Source: UBA3700 sp963592135 (GTDB lineage Bacteria; Bacillota; Clostridia; Christensenellales; UBA3700). Taken from it: 42,658 nucleotides of DNA. The position numbers were made by a program, and so were the translations under genes. A model generated the notes under the pieces. It made no database searches, was not told the origin of the DNA, and worked only from the letters and a program-made list of their open reading frames with translations. This document shows positions 16,478-25,218 of this stretch, in pieces. The stretch is taken from contig CAVAVP010000020.1 of the NCBI GenBank assembly GCA_963592135.1, forward strand, positions 1 to 42,658. The letters are read 5' to 3'. Numbering within the stretch: the stretch's first letter is position 1; every line of letters begins with the position of its first letter.

Positions 16478-17548
16478 ATGAACAGAATTTACAATTATTC
16501 AGCTGGTCCTTCTATGCTACCATTAGATGTATTATTAGAAGCACAAAAAGATTTTGTTGATTACCAAGGTTGCGGAATGAGTGTATGTGAAATGTCACAT
16601 CGTAGCAAACAATATGATGCTATTAACAACGAATGTTTAGCCCTTCTTAGAGAATTAATGGAAGTACCTGACAACTATGATATTATCTTAGTTCAAGGCG
16701 GCGGTTCTACTCAATTTGAAGCAGTTCCTCTAAATCTTTTAAAGAAAGGTAAATCCGATTATGTTGTTACAGGAAACTTTGCTAAAAAAGCATATAAAGA
16801 AGCTATTAAATATGGTGATATTCATATTGCCGCTTCTTCTGAAGACAAGAATTATACTTATATTCCAAAGACATTTGATTTTAGAGACGATATAGACTAT
16901 GTTCATATTACACAAAACAATACAATTTTTGGAACAAGATACACTACACTTCCAAAAACTAATGCACCACTTGTTGCCGATGTTTCCTCAATGATTTTAT
17001 CTGAAAAAATTGACGTTTCAAAATATGGCGTTTTATATGCTGGTGCTCAAAAAAATTTAGCCCCTGCTGGCGTTACAGTTGTTATTGTAAGAAAAGATTT
17101 AGTTACTGATGGCATGCCTATTTGCCCTACAATGCTTAAGTGGAAAACTCAAGTAGATAATAATTCACTATACAATACTCCTCCATGTTTCTCTATTTAC
17201 ATGATGATGTTGAATTTAAGATATTTAAAAGCCCATGGTGGCGTTAAAGAGCAACAGAAATTTAATGAATACAAGGCAGGCCTTTTATATAACTTTATAG
17301 ATAGTTCAGATTTCTACACAAATAGCGTTAATAAGAAAGATAGATCTTTAATGAACGTTCCATTTGTTACAAAAAATGCTGATTTAGATGCTGCCTTTGT
17401 AAAAGAGGCTGGTGCTAATGGTTTTGCTTCAATTAAAGGACATAGACTAGTAGGTGGAATGAGAGCTTCGATTTATAACGCAATGCCACTATCTGGTATT
17501 ACTGATTTAATCGAGTTTATGAAAAAATTCGAACTTGCAAATAAATAA
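16478..17548 (+). CDS. serC: Phosphoserine aminotransferase
   Basis: Converts 3-phosphohydroxypyruvate and glutamate to O-phosphoserine, the second step of serine synthesis, with PLP. The 356 residues show NYSAGPSMLP at the start, the SHRS segment (40-43), QGGGSTQFE (73-81) for the PLP phosphate, and GAQKNLAPAG with K192 as the Schiff-base lysine. The C-terminal GHRLVGGMRASIYNAMP is family-typical. An ACGGAGAG site precedes the ATG. It is followed after 13 bases by serA, which acts one step earlier in the pathway. Confidence 0.95.
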   Translation: MNRIYNYSAGPSMLPLDVLLEAQKDFVDYQGCGMSVCEMSHRSKQYDAINNECLALLRELMEVPDNYDIILVQGGGSTQFEAVPLNLLKKGKSDYVVTGNFAKKAYKEAIKYGDIHIAASSEDKNYTYIPKTFDFRDDIDYVHITQNNTIFGTRYTTLPKTNAPLVADVSSMILSEKIDVSKYGVLYAGAQKNLAPAGVTVVIVRKDLVTDGMPICPTMLKWKTQVDNNSLYNTPPCFSIYMMMLNLRYLKAHGGVKEQQKFNEYKAGLLYNFIDSSDFYTNSVNKKDRSLMNVPFVTKNADLDAAFVKEAGANGFASIKGHRLVGGMRASIYNAMPLSGITDLIEFMKKFELANK

Positions 17549-17561
17549 CGAGGTAAAAAAT

Positions 17562-18707
17562 ATGGATATAGTTAAATTAAATCCAATAAGTGCTTTAGTT
17601 AATGATACTTTAACTAATGACAAATATACTATTTGTGATAGTTCAGATAATCCCATCGCATATCTTGTAAGATCTTTTGATATGCATGAATATAAGGTAG
17701 CAAACTCTGCTATAGCAATCGCAAGAGCAGGTGCTGGTGTTAATAATATTCCTATTCAAGATATGACAAATAAAGGTGTATGCGTATTTAATACACCAGG
17801 AGCTAATGCAAATGCAGTAAAAGAATTGGTTATTTGTGCCCTACTCCTTTCTTGTAGAAAAATCTATCCTGCAATAAACTGGACTCAAAACCTTCAAGAC
17901 GGTGAACTTACTGTTGAAAAACAAGTTGAAAAAGGTAAGAAAGCCTTTATAGGACAAGAAATCAAAGGAAAAGTTTTGGGAATTATAGGACTTGGTGCAA
18001 TAGGAAGATTAGTATCTGACGCCGCCATAGCCCTTGGAATGGAAATTATTGGTTATGACCCATTCTTATCCAGCACTGCTAAAAACGCTTTAAATCCAGC
18101 CGTTAAAATAACCACAGACCTAAATGATATATTCTCTGCTTCAGATTTTATAACACTACATGTTCCAGCAACTCCTGATACAAAAGGATTTATTAATAAG
18201 GATTCTATCTCAAAGATGAAAGATGGCGTTGTTATTGTAAACTGTGCAAGAGGCGAATTATTTAATGTTGATGATATAATTGAAGCTGTTAAGAATGGCA
18301 AGATTGGAAGAGTTGTAACAGACCTTCCTTCTCAAAAGTTAATTGGAGTCGAAAATATTATTACATTCCCTCACCTTGGTGCTTCAACACCTGAGGCTGA
18401 AGACAACTGTGCTGTTATGGCAGCCAATGAATTAAAAGAATTTATTGAAAATGGTAATGTAATTAATTCAGTAAACTTCCCTTGCGTTAAATCTATAAAG
18501 ACAGGAGATAGAGTAACCATTCTTTCAAATATTGAAAATGCAGAAAATATTGCTACAGATGTAATCTCTAAAGAATGTACTATTAAATCTACAACAAAAG
18601 GTACTCGTGGAGAACTAACATATTTAATCTTTGATTTAGATAAACAAATTAGCGATAAAGCTTTTAAGAGTCTTGATGAAAAGTTTATAAAGGTTAGAAA
18701 AATATAG
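17562..18707 (+). CDS. serA: D-3-phosphoglycerate dehydrogenase
   Basis: NAD-dependent first step of serine synthesis. From ATG 17562 (GAGG upstream) the protein has 381 residues. The Rossmann motif GLGAIG is at 143-148, YDPF at 165-168, catalytic Arg at R220 (NCARGEL) and catalytic His at H261 (FPHLGAS). The usual Glu of the DxFxxEP segment is not apparent; the region reads VVTDLPSQK, as in a short SerA subgroup. Residues from about 310 look like a reduced ACT-type regulatory domain. A longer TTG start at 17535 is less likely because it would overlap serC without its own ribosome site. Confidence 0.92.
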   Translation: MDIVKLNPISALVNDTLTNDKYTICDSSDNPIAYLVRSFDMHEYKVANSAIAIARAGAGVNNIPIQDMTNKGVCVFNTPGANANAVKELVICALLLSCRKIYPAINWTQNLQDGELTVEKQVEKGKKAFIGQEIKGKVLGIIGLGAIGRLVSDAAIALGMEIIGYDPFLSSTAKNALNPAVKITTDLNDIFSASDFITLHVPATPDTKGFINKDSISKMKDGVVIVNCARGELFNVDDIIEAVKNGKIGRVVTDLPSQKLIGVENIITFPHLGASTPEAEDNCAVMAANELKEFIENGNVINSVNFPCVKSIKTGDRVTILSNIENAENIATDVISKECTIKSTTKGTRGELTYLIFDLDKQISDKAFKSLDEKFIKVRKI

Positions 18708-18732
18708 TTAATTTATATGCTATAAAAATATT

Positions 18733-18756
18733 TGAGGAGTTCATATGAACTCCTCA
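18733..18756. terminator. Bidirectional terminator between serA and the FtsH-like gene
   Basis: GAGGAGTTCA and TGAACTCCTC form a ten-base-pair inverted repeat closed by a TA centre, extended by one further T-A pair. A T-rich run follows on the plus strand and an A-rich stretch precedes it, so it can serve the convergent gene as well. Confidence 0.85.
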
Positions 18757-18763
18757 TTTTTAT

Positions 18764-20030
18764 TTATTTTTTATTACATGTCTTTCTTTTTATTTCCAAT
18801 ATTTCAGGTTCTAAAAGTGTATCTTTTTCTTGTAATCTTTGTGCAAGCGCTTCCAGGAAATCTCTATTGTTAAATAGCATTTCTTTTGCTTTTGAATAAT
18901 ATTTTTCTATTTCTACAGATACTCTATCTTGAATTTTACTTTCAATGATATTTGTAGTGTCACGTCCCTCATCAGAAAACTCAAAACCACAATTAGCATA
19001 CTCAGCAATAAATCTATATACTACGCCTCTCGCCCTGCTTATATCTGATCCGCAACCCGTATCTACTTCACCAAATACAAGTTCTGTTGCTGCTCTTCCA
19101 CCTAAGACTGACAATACCCTATTTTCCATTTTCTTTATTGATGTCCAATAATCCTCGGAATTATATAGGGATGTTATTCCTGCAGCCTCTCCCATATACT
19201 TTCTTGTGGTAACGAAGTTAACACTTCCCTCTTCAAGCATTTCCGCTACAACAGTATGGCCTGCTTCATGATAAGCTATTTTCCTTAATTCCATTTTATT
19301 ACGAGGAATTGAACATTCTGGAGCGTTATATATAACACGAAGTGCTGCCTTTGTTATATCTTCAATATCTATTTTGTTTTTATTAAAGTAGCCAGAATAT
19401 TGTGCTGCAATATTAATTACCGACTCAAGCGTCGCGCAAGACTTACCATATAATAGTTTAGCTACATCCTCTGCACTAACATCATCAACATTCTTCTTTT
19501 GAGAAAGATAATATTTTATAATTTCTTTTGCATCTTCTCTTTCTGGAACATTAATTCCTATTTTAAAGTCAACTCTTCCTGCTCTTAATAAAGATTTTGG
19601 CATTCTATTTTTATTAATAGTTGCTATGACAAAGACATCCTTATCTTTGCATTCATCAATGCAAGACTGAACTGTTACATATTCTTGAGCATCTGGTCTA
19701 TTTTCTTCTTCATTAGCAAATTTATCCATATCGTCTAGAAATACTATAGATGGTGTATTTTCTGATGCATCTTTAAATATTTTTCTTATCTCATTGACAA
19801 ACTCTCCATTTGGCTTATCTTTACGACAAATGAAAGTTTTTCTACCACTTTCTTTTATAAAACATGTAGCCATTAAAGTTTTACCTACACCAGGCTCACC
19901 ATCAAGAAGAAGAGCCTATATGATTAACACCAAGATCTTTGTACTTTTGTGTGTTTTTAACTACATCACAAATTCTCATGAGTTCTTCTTTTACATCTTT
20001 GTAACCAATAATTTTATCAAATTCACTCAT
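18764..20030 (-). pseudogene. FtsH-like AAA+ zinc protease lacking membrane anchor, frameshifted
   Basis: From ATG 20030 the frame reads MSEFDKIIGYKDVKEEL up to about 19918, then breaks. A one-base removal (or two-base addition) at GG 19915-19916 joins it to the 369-residue frame. The Walker A motif EPGVGKT straddles the join region, followed by Walker B SIVFLDDMDK, the second-region-of-homology arginines in LLRAGRVDF, and the zinc motif HEAGH. The C-terminal peptidase domain is complete (GGRAATELVFGE, SDISRARGVV). FtsH normally has two N-terminal membrane helices; none are here, so it would be soluble. The lesion may be real or an assembly error. The ribosome site lies in a hairpin. Confidence 0.8.
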
Positions 20031-20040
20031 TAAATTTTAT

Positions 20041-20062
20041 CCTCCTATTTATGAATGGGAGG
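20041..20062 (-). promoter_or_regulatory. Hairpin covering the ribosome site of the FtsH-like gene
   Basis: On the minus strand CCTCCCATT, loop CATA and AATAGGAGG form a 9-bp stem (one G-U). The AGGAGG of the FtsH-like gene (20041-20046) is fully paired. The start codon is about ten bases beyond. Such a fold could reduce translation until it melts or is bound. Confidence 0.5.
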
Positions 20063-20522
20063 CCATTATACCTTTAATTTTTTACCATGTCTCACTTTTT
20101 TGGGGACACTAAAATTTCAGTACTTTTTTTATTTAATTTTGCTAATTTTTATTGCTTGATATTAAAAATCAAATGAAAATAATTGTTCATATTTTTTACC
20201 TTTTGTAGATAAAATTATTTCTCTTAATTCCATATAGTAAATTCTATAATTACCACATACGATGCATTAATATTTAAATATGAACCTTTTTTAACACTTA
20301 CTAATTTTATAGTATTTTTCAAACTTAAAAAGTTATAAATAATCAAGACTATATATTTTTTAGTATACTTATAGTTAATATTTATAATATCGTTATTCTT
20401 TTATTGAACTAGTGATCTAAAATCTAATAAAATCTGAATTCATATCATTTTTTATTACACTATAACAAATTTATTAATCAAAAATTCTAATGACTACTAC
20501 TTTTTAATTGTTATGGATTTAT
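20063..20522. other. Gene-poor AT-rich stretch
   Basis: About 460 bases without a credible gene on either strand. The only non-AT-rich islet is near 20089-20112 (GTCTCAC, a T-run and GGGGACAC), which can form a weak hairpin (TGTCTC/GGGACA). No insertion-sequence ends, tRNA or promoter could be identified with confidence. Confidence 0.5.
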
Positions 20523-20840
20523 TTATCCCCAATAAAGTCCAGTTATCTCGCCCAAATATTCATCTTCGTAATCATCAAAATTGCCATATAATTCCTTATA
20601 TGATTCTTCCTCAAATTTCTCAACCTGTGAGTACAAACCACCTACAAACGCACTTACATTTATTTTATCCCAATCAATTTTTGAAATTTCGTCATACGCA
20701 ATAGTAAAAGTATCAAAACGAGAATCACTTAGTTCTATTTCATGTTCTTCTCCCTTCTCTTTTGCGTCTTTGTACGCTTCTATTTTTTTAATCTCTTCAA
20801 TAGCTGTTTTAATTGAAAATGTTTCAATTTCATCAGTCAT
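20523..20840 (-). CDS. Acidic hypothetical protein, 105 residues
   Basis: A strongly acidic protein with many Glu, Asp and Lys residues and an aromatic C-terminal tail (FDDYEDEYLGEITGLYWG). No family is recognised. It lies 37 bases downstream of the MMPL transporter stop and may share its transcript. No clear ribosome site precedes ATG 20840 (the nearest AGGA is about 28 bases away), so the call rests on composition and open frame length. Confidence 0.45.
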   Translation of the reverse strand: MTDEIETFSIKTAIEEIKKIEAYKDAKEKGEEHEIELSDSRFDTFTIAYDEISKIDWDKINVSAFVGGLYSQVEKFEEESYKELYGNFDDYEDEYLGEITGLYWG

Positions 20841-20877
20841 TTTTTTACAATTTTATATTTAAGATTTCCTAATATAT

Positions 20878-23232
20878 TTAAGCAATATTTTCGCTTTTTT
20901 CTTCTTTCTTTATAATTCTAGCTTTTTCTTTACCTTTCTTCTTTAACTTCTTATTACCTGTAAATACAACTAGAAGTGCTGGAAGTACTAATAAAGTTAA
21001 TATACCAGATATTATAGCACCACGCGCTATAAGCCACGTAATTTGTCTAACAATGGCATTTGATGCAACAATAGTTACGGACAAGCAACATCCTGCCATA
21101 ATTGCAACTGACGTAAGTATAGATACAGCGCTATCTCTTAACGCCTTATATGCAGCTTCATTTGCTGGCATAACTTTTAGATTTGTTTGGTATTTATCTG
21201 TATATAAAATAGCATAGTCAACAGTTGATCCTAACTGAATTGAACTTAAAATTATATAACACATGAAGTTCAAATCTTCACCATTTAAATAACATAAAGA
21301 TAAGTTAATAAATATACCAAGTTCAATTAATGCTATTAAAATTACTGGTAATTTAATAGATTTTTGAGTAATAACTAATATTACTAAGATAATCAAAACG
21401 GATACAATTGTAACCAATAAATTATCTGTTGGAGTAATTTCTTTTAAGTCTTGTACACCTTGAGACATACCGGTACAATAATAATTTCTTTCAGTGTCTG
21501 TATTTTTTCCAAAGTTTTTATTTAGTGACGCTTTAACACTATTAAGCACTGCTGTTTCCTCAGCTGATTCTGATTCAGCATCCATCATAACCATACACAT
21601 GGTCCAACCATTATTAACAAAACCTTTTAACATAGACAAAGAGCCGGATAGTGATGGCATTTGCTCTATAGCACTCATTAATTCTTGGTTATTAACAAGT
21701 TTAATCATATTAGAGAATTGCTCTGGGATCATTGTATATATATTTAGGTAATTAGACACATTTTCTACACTGCTTATATCCTCTATAAATTGTTTACTAG
21801 CGTTTTCATCATCGGTCGGAACTAAAACAATAATAGAGTTTGAAAGTTTATTTACGGTTTCTTGAATAGAATCTGGTGTTGCTTCTTCTTTTTCAACAAA
21901 CTTGATATAAGAAAGTTTATCCCCTTCTAATGTTTGCAAGATAAATGATGGTACAAGTAGAAGTATTGCAATTAATACAATTATTTTTCTATTTGTAATA
22001 GAAAACTTTCCTACAGATTTAAACTTAGGTAAATAAATCTTATGTGAGGTTTTATTTGACCATTTTGATGTCATTAACATCAAACATGGTTGAAGTAAAA
22101 CAACTGTTACTAAACTTAAAAATACACCCTTAGCAAGAACTTTACCTAAATCGGCACCTATTTCAAAACGCATAATAAATAATGCTAAGAAACCACCAAC
22201 AGTTGTTAACGCAGAAGCTGTAACCGTTGCAAAGGTTCTTGGTATAGCTCTTTTCATTGCAAGATTTTCATCCAATGTCTTTTTCTTCTCTTCTGAGAAT
22301 GCATGCATTAAGAATATTGAATAATCCATTGAAAGACCTAGTTGTAATACCGCAGAACACGAGAATGTAATAATAGATACAGAACCAAATAGAATATTTG
22401 AACCCATATTTATAATGATAGAAATACCAATTGTTAACATAAATATAATTGGTTCAATAAACGAGGTAGTTGTAAGCATCAAAATTATAAACATAACAAG
22501 TACTGCAACTAATATATATTTATACATTTCATTTATTGTAGAATCAAAAACTTCTCTAACAATTTCTGCGTCACCGCCAACTGCGTGATCATAATCATCT
22601 AAAATTTTATTATCTATTTCTCTAAGTAAATCAAGTGTTTCGTCCGCTGATGATGGCACGTCAAGCATTAACATACAAAGATATTTACTTTTTGTTGTTT
22701 CATCAAAAGTTATAACACCATTTTCATCTGCATTTGGGTAAAATATACTAAGAAGTGATTGATTTGTAAGCATTTCTTCTTTAAATGCATTCATATCAAT
22801 CGATGTTAAATCATTAATTGAAAGACCTGCAGAAGTTAACGCACTATAAACAGCAGCTTTATTTTCAAGTTGCATAAATTCTAACATCATAGTAGTTGTA
22901 GATGGGATTTCCATATCTTTTATGGTACCTATCCAAACAACAGTTCCTTTACCTTGAGATATAATGTCAGTTTGAGATATTTTTTCAACAAGCGCTTGCA
23001 TCTCTACATAGTCTACACCATCAACACCAACTAAAAGTTCACTTTGCATGCCAAAGTTTGACTTCATGAAATCTAAACCATCAGTCATATCTACTCCTTC
23101 TGGCAAGTATGACATAATGTCTGAATTAACATTTACGAAAAATACCGCAATAATTGAAGCAATAATTAAAACAATAAATATTGCAAAAATAAGATATCTT
23201 TTATCTACTATAAAATTAGCTAACTTTTTCAC
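20878..23232 (-). CDS. MMPL/RND-superfamily membrane transporter
   Basis: A protein of 784 residues with two halves, each having one membrane helix, a large outside loop and a group of about five helices. First half: helix about 13-35, loop to about 235, then helices including AVLQLGLSMDYSIFLMHAF. Second half: helix near 420-440, loop, then helices including SSIQLGSTVDYAILYTDKY. The aspartates in these two D-Y segments are the expected proton-relay positions. The C-terminus is a Lys/Glu-rich cytosolic tail. MMPL-type proteins in Gram-positives move lipids, drugs or signals; the cargo is unknown. The start is GTG at 23232, only eight bases after a TATAAT, so the mRNA may be leaderless. Confidence 0.85.
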   Translation of the reverse strand: MKKLANFIVDKRYLIFAIFIVLIIASIIAVFFVNVNSDIMSYLPEGVDMTDGLDFMKSNFGMQSELLVGVDGVDYVEMQALVEKISQTDIISQGKGTVVWIGTIKDMEIPSTTTMMLEFMQLENKAAVYSALTSAGLSINDLTSIDMNAFKEEMLTNQSLLSIFYPNADENGVITFDETTKSKYLCMLMLDVPSSADETLDLLREIDNKILDDYDHAVGGDAEIVREVFDSTINEMYKYILVAVLVMFIILMLTTTSFIEPIIFMLTIGISIIINMGSNILFGSVSIITFSCSAVLQLGLSMDYSIFLMHAFSEEKKKTLDENLAMKRAIPRTFATVTASALTTVGGFLALFIMRFEIGADLGKVLAKGVFLSLVTVVLLQPCLMLMTSKWSNKTSHKIYLPKFKSVGKFSITNRKIIVLIAILLLVPSFILQTLEGDKLSYIKFVEKEEATPDSIQETVNKLSNSIIVLVPTDDENASKQFIEDISSVENVSNYLNIYTMIPEQFSNMIKLVNNQELMSAIEQMPSLSGSLSMLKGFVNNGWTMCMVMMDAESESAEETAVLNSVKASLNKNFGKNTDTERNYYCTGMSQGVQDLKEITPTDNLLVTIVSVLIILVILVITQKSIKLPVILIALIELGIFINLSLCYLNGEDLNFMCYIILSSIQLGSTVDYAILYTDKYQTNLKVMPANEAAYKALRDSAVSILTSVAIMAGCCLSVTIVASNAIVRQITWLIARGAIISGILTLLVLPALLVVFTGNKKLKKKGKEKARIIKKEEKSENIA

Positions 23233-23240
23233 TAATAGTA

Positions 23241-23269
23241 ATTATAGAATATTTACATAAAAAAATAAA
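23241..23269 (-). promoter_or_regulatory. Promoter of the MMPL transporter gene
   Basis: On the minus strand a weak TTTATT (23264-23269), 17 bases and TATAAT (23241-23246). Transcription would begin within about two bases of the GTG start codon. Confidence 0.45.
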
Positions 23270-23345
23270 CAAGTAAAAACAAAATTTTATATCATTTAAT
23301 CTATGATTAACCTCAAACAATTTCGGTGTAGAATTAATATTTTTA

Positions 23346-23376
23346 TTGACTTAGAGTAAACTTTAAGTTTTATGAT
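23346..23376 (+). promoter_or_regulatory. Possible promoter of the RibD-C-like gene
   Basis: TTGACT (23346-23351) and TATGAT (23371-23376) are separated by 19 bases, longer than the usual 17. It lies 22 bases before the start codon. Confidence 0.35.
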
Positions 23377-23397
23377 ATAAAAAAAAGGAGAAAAAAA

Positions 23398-24072
23398 ATG
23401 AATAAACCTTATGTAATTTGTCACATGATGACTTCACTTGATGGCAGAATTGACTGTAAAATGACTGAAAAATTAAAAGGTGTAGAAAATTATTATGAAA
23501 CATTAAATAGCTTAAATACTGACTCTACGCTATCTGGCAGGGTTACAGCGGAAATGGAATTACCACATAATGGAAAGTTTATTTCAAAAACCAATGAAAA
23601 ATATAACAAAGTAGGATATAAGAAAAACAATAATACAAATCATTTTGAAATAATTGTAGATACTAATGGCTCTTTAAAATATTTCAATGAAGATTCTGAA
23701 AAACCTTACTTAATCATTACATCAGAAAACGTTTCTACTGATTTTTTAGAATATCTAAATAATAACAATATTTCTTGGATATGTACTGGAAAAACAAATA
23801 TAGATCTAAAAAATGCACTTGAAATTTTATATTCTAAGTTTAATATTAAATCTCTTGCTGTTGTCGGCGGTTCATATATTAATACTTCATTTCTAATGGC
23901 GGGTTTACTTGACGAGATTAGTATTTTGATTGGAGCTGGTGTTGATGGTAGAAAAAACTTCCCAACTGTGTTTGATGGTCTTGAAGATTCAACAAATGTA
24001 ATTCAATTAAAACTAAAGGAAGTTAAATCTTTTAAATCAAATGCAGTTTGGTTAAGATATACAACAAAATAA
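23398..24072 (+). CDS. RibD C-terminal/dihydrofolate-reductase-like protein
   Basis: A protein of 224 residues with the DHFR-like fold found in the RibD reductase domain. The start PYVICHMMTSLDGRID is the substrate/NADPH strand of the family, LSGRVTAEME (about 45-54) follows, and VVGGSYINTSFLMAGLLDEI (about 160-179) is the conserved NADPH-binding and following helix. There is no deaminase domain, so it is not a complete RibD. It may be a riboflavin-type or other NADPH reductase; the substrate cannot be stated. It stands alone, with GGAG eight bases before the ATG. Confidence 0.8.
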   Translation: MNKPYVICHMMTSLDGRIDCKMTEKLKGVENYYETLNSLNTDSTLSGRVTAEMELPHNGKFISKTNEKYNKVGYKKNNNTNHFEIIVDTNGSLKYFNEDSEKPYLIITSENVSTDFLEYLNNNNISWICTGKTNIDLKNALEILYSKFNIKSLAVVGGSYINTSFLMAGLLDEISILIGAGVDGRKNFPTVFDGLEDSTNVIQLKLKEVKSFKSNAVWLRYTTK

Positions 24073-24169
24073 GTCTTAATTTTTTTATAGTAAATTAACA
24101 TCAAAATTAAAACTTTTAGCAAAAAAACAGAACAACTTTTCTTCAAAAACAGTAAAATTTAACAAAATT

Positions 24170-24185
24170 CAAAGAAAATTCTTTG
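24170..24185 (+). terminator. Weak hairpin after the RibD-C-like gene
   Basis: CAAAGA and TCTTTG pair around AAAT, followed by ATTTCTTAATTTT. It is AT-rich and about 100 bases beyond the stop, so it is uncertain as a terminator. Confidence 0.3.
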
Positions 24186-24277
24186 ATTTCTTAATTTTAA
24201 CAATTTACAAACTTGACACAAATAATTTATATAAACTTAAATATACTATGTTAAAATACTACAAGAGGATTAAGAAA

Positions 24278-25090
24278 ATGAAAGTTTTAACAATACAAGA
24301 TATATCATGTTTAGGACAATGCTCTACAACAATTGCTCTTCCTATTTTATCTCACTATGGAATTGAAACTGTTATTTTACCATCAGCCATTTTATCTACA
24401 CACACTGGTGGATTTAAAGATTTCACATTTTTAGATTTAACAGATGAAATGCCAAAAATTATAGACCATTGGATAAAGGAAAATATAAAATTTGATTGCA
24501 TATACACTGGTTATATAGGAAATCAAAAGCAATTTGAATATATACTAAAATGCAAAGAACTATTACTACAAAAAGATGGTTTATTTATTGTCGACCCTGC
24601 CATGGCAGATAATGGAAAACTATACACAGGTCTTGACATAAGTATTGTTAATGGTATGAAAAACTTATGCAGTGTAGCTGACTATATTTTACCAAATATT
24701 ACTGAAGCCTGCCTTTTAACTAATACAACTTATCAAGAAAGCCAAGACGACTCATTTATTAATACGCTTCTTGAAAAGTCTTATAAACTTGGCGCAAAAA
24801 ATGTTATTTTAACAGGAGTTACTAATGAAAACAAAATTGGAGCAACCGCATTTGATGGTTTAAAAAAATATACAAACTTAGAATTAAAGAAAGAAAAATC
24901 TTATCATGGAACAGGAGATATTTTCTCCTCAATAATTGTTGCTGATATTTTAAATAAAAAAGATATAAATTATACTTTATCTCACGCATGTAAGTTTATT
25001 GTTAAATGTATTCAAAAAACATTAGGTGATAAAAACCACGAATATGGAGTAAAGTTTGAGGAAGTTTTAAAGGAAGAAATTGTTAAATAA
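24278..25090 (+). CDS. pdxK: Pyridoxal/pyridoxamine kinase
   Basis: Phosphorylates vitamin B6 vitamers with ATP, giving PLP precursors. The 270-residue protein is a ribokinase-fold enzyme of the PdxK/PdxY type. It starts MKVLTIQDISCLGQCS, with VDPAMADNGKLYTG (105-118), the ILPNITEACLLT segment (137-148) and the anion-hole GTGD (211-214) with D214 as catalytic base. ATG 24278 is chosen over 24248 because GAGG lies about nine bases upstream and the family starts at this point. A TTGACA at 24213 may be part of its promoter, but no -10 is well placed. PLP is the cofactor of SerC, ThrC and the aminotransferase in this window. Confidence 0.88.
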   Translation: MKVLTIQDISCLGQCSTTIALPILSHYGIETVILPSAILSTHTGGFKDFTFLDLTDEMPKIIDHWIKENIKFDCIYTGYIGNQKQFEYILKCKELLLQKDGLFIVDPAMADNGKLYTGLDISIVNGMKNLCSVADYILPNITEACLLTNTTYQESQDDSFINTLLEKSYKLGAKNVILTGVTNENKIGATAFDGLKKYTNLELKKEKSYHGTGDIFSSIIVADILNKKDINYTLSHACKFIVKCIQKTLGDKNHEYGVKFEEVLKEEIVK

Positions 25091-25172
25091 TAAAACTTTC
25101 TTTTAAAATTTTTAACTAAAATGACATTTTCCTAAATTTTTTAAATTTTTCATATAGTTTAAAGAAAAAAAA

Positions 25173-25199
25173 TACCTTCGAGCTTTTAACTCGAAGGTA
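25173..25199 (-). terminator. Terminator of pckG
   Basis: TACCTTCGAG and CTCGAAGGTA form a 10-bp stem with a seven-base loop. On the minus strand it is followed by a T8 run. It lies between the convergent pdxK and pckG genes. Confidence 0.88.
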
Positions 25200-25218
25200 C
25201 TAATTTTATTATCTAAAA

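Noticed and set aside
20089..20112. Possible insertion-sequence end (GTCTCAC, T-run, GGGGACAC)
   Set aside because: No matching inverted end, target duplication or transposase remnant was found nearby.
24213..24247. TTGACA-based promoter for pdxK
   Set aside because: No -10 hexamer lies at 16-18 bases; the nearest good candidate (TATACT) is 23 bases away.
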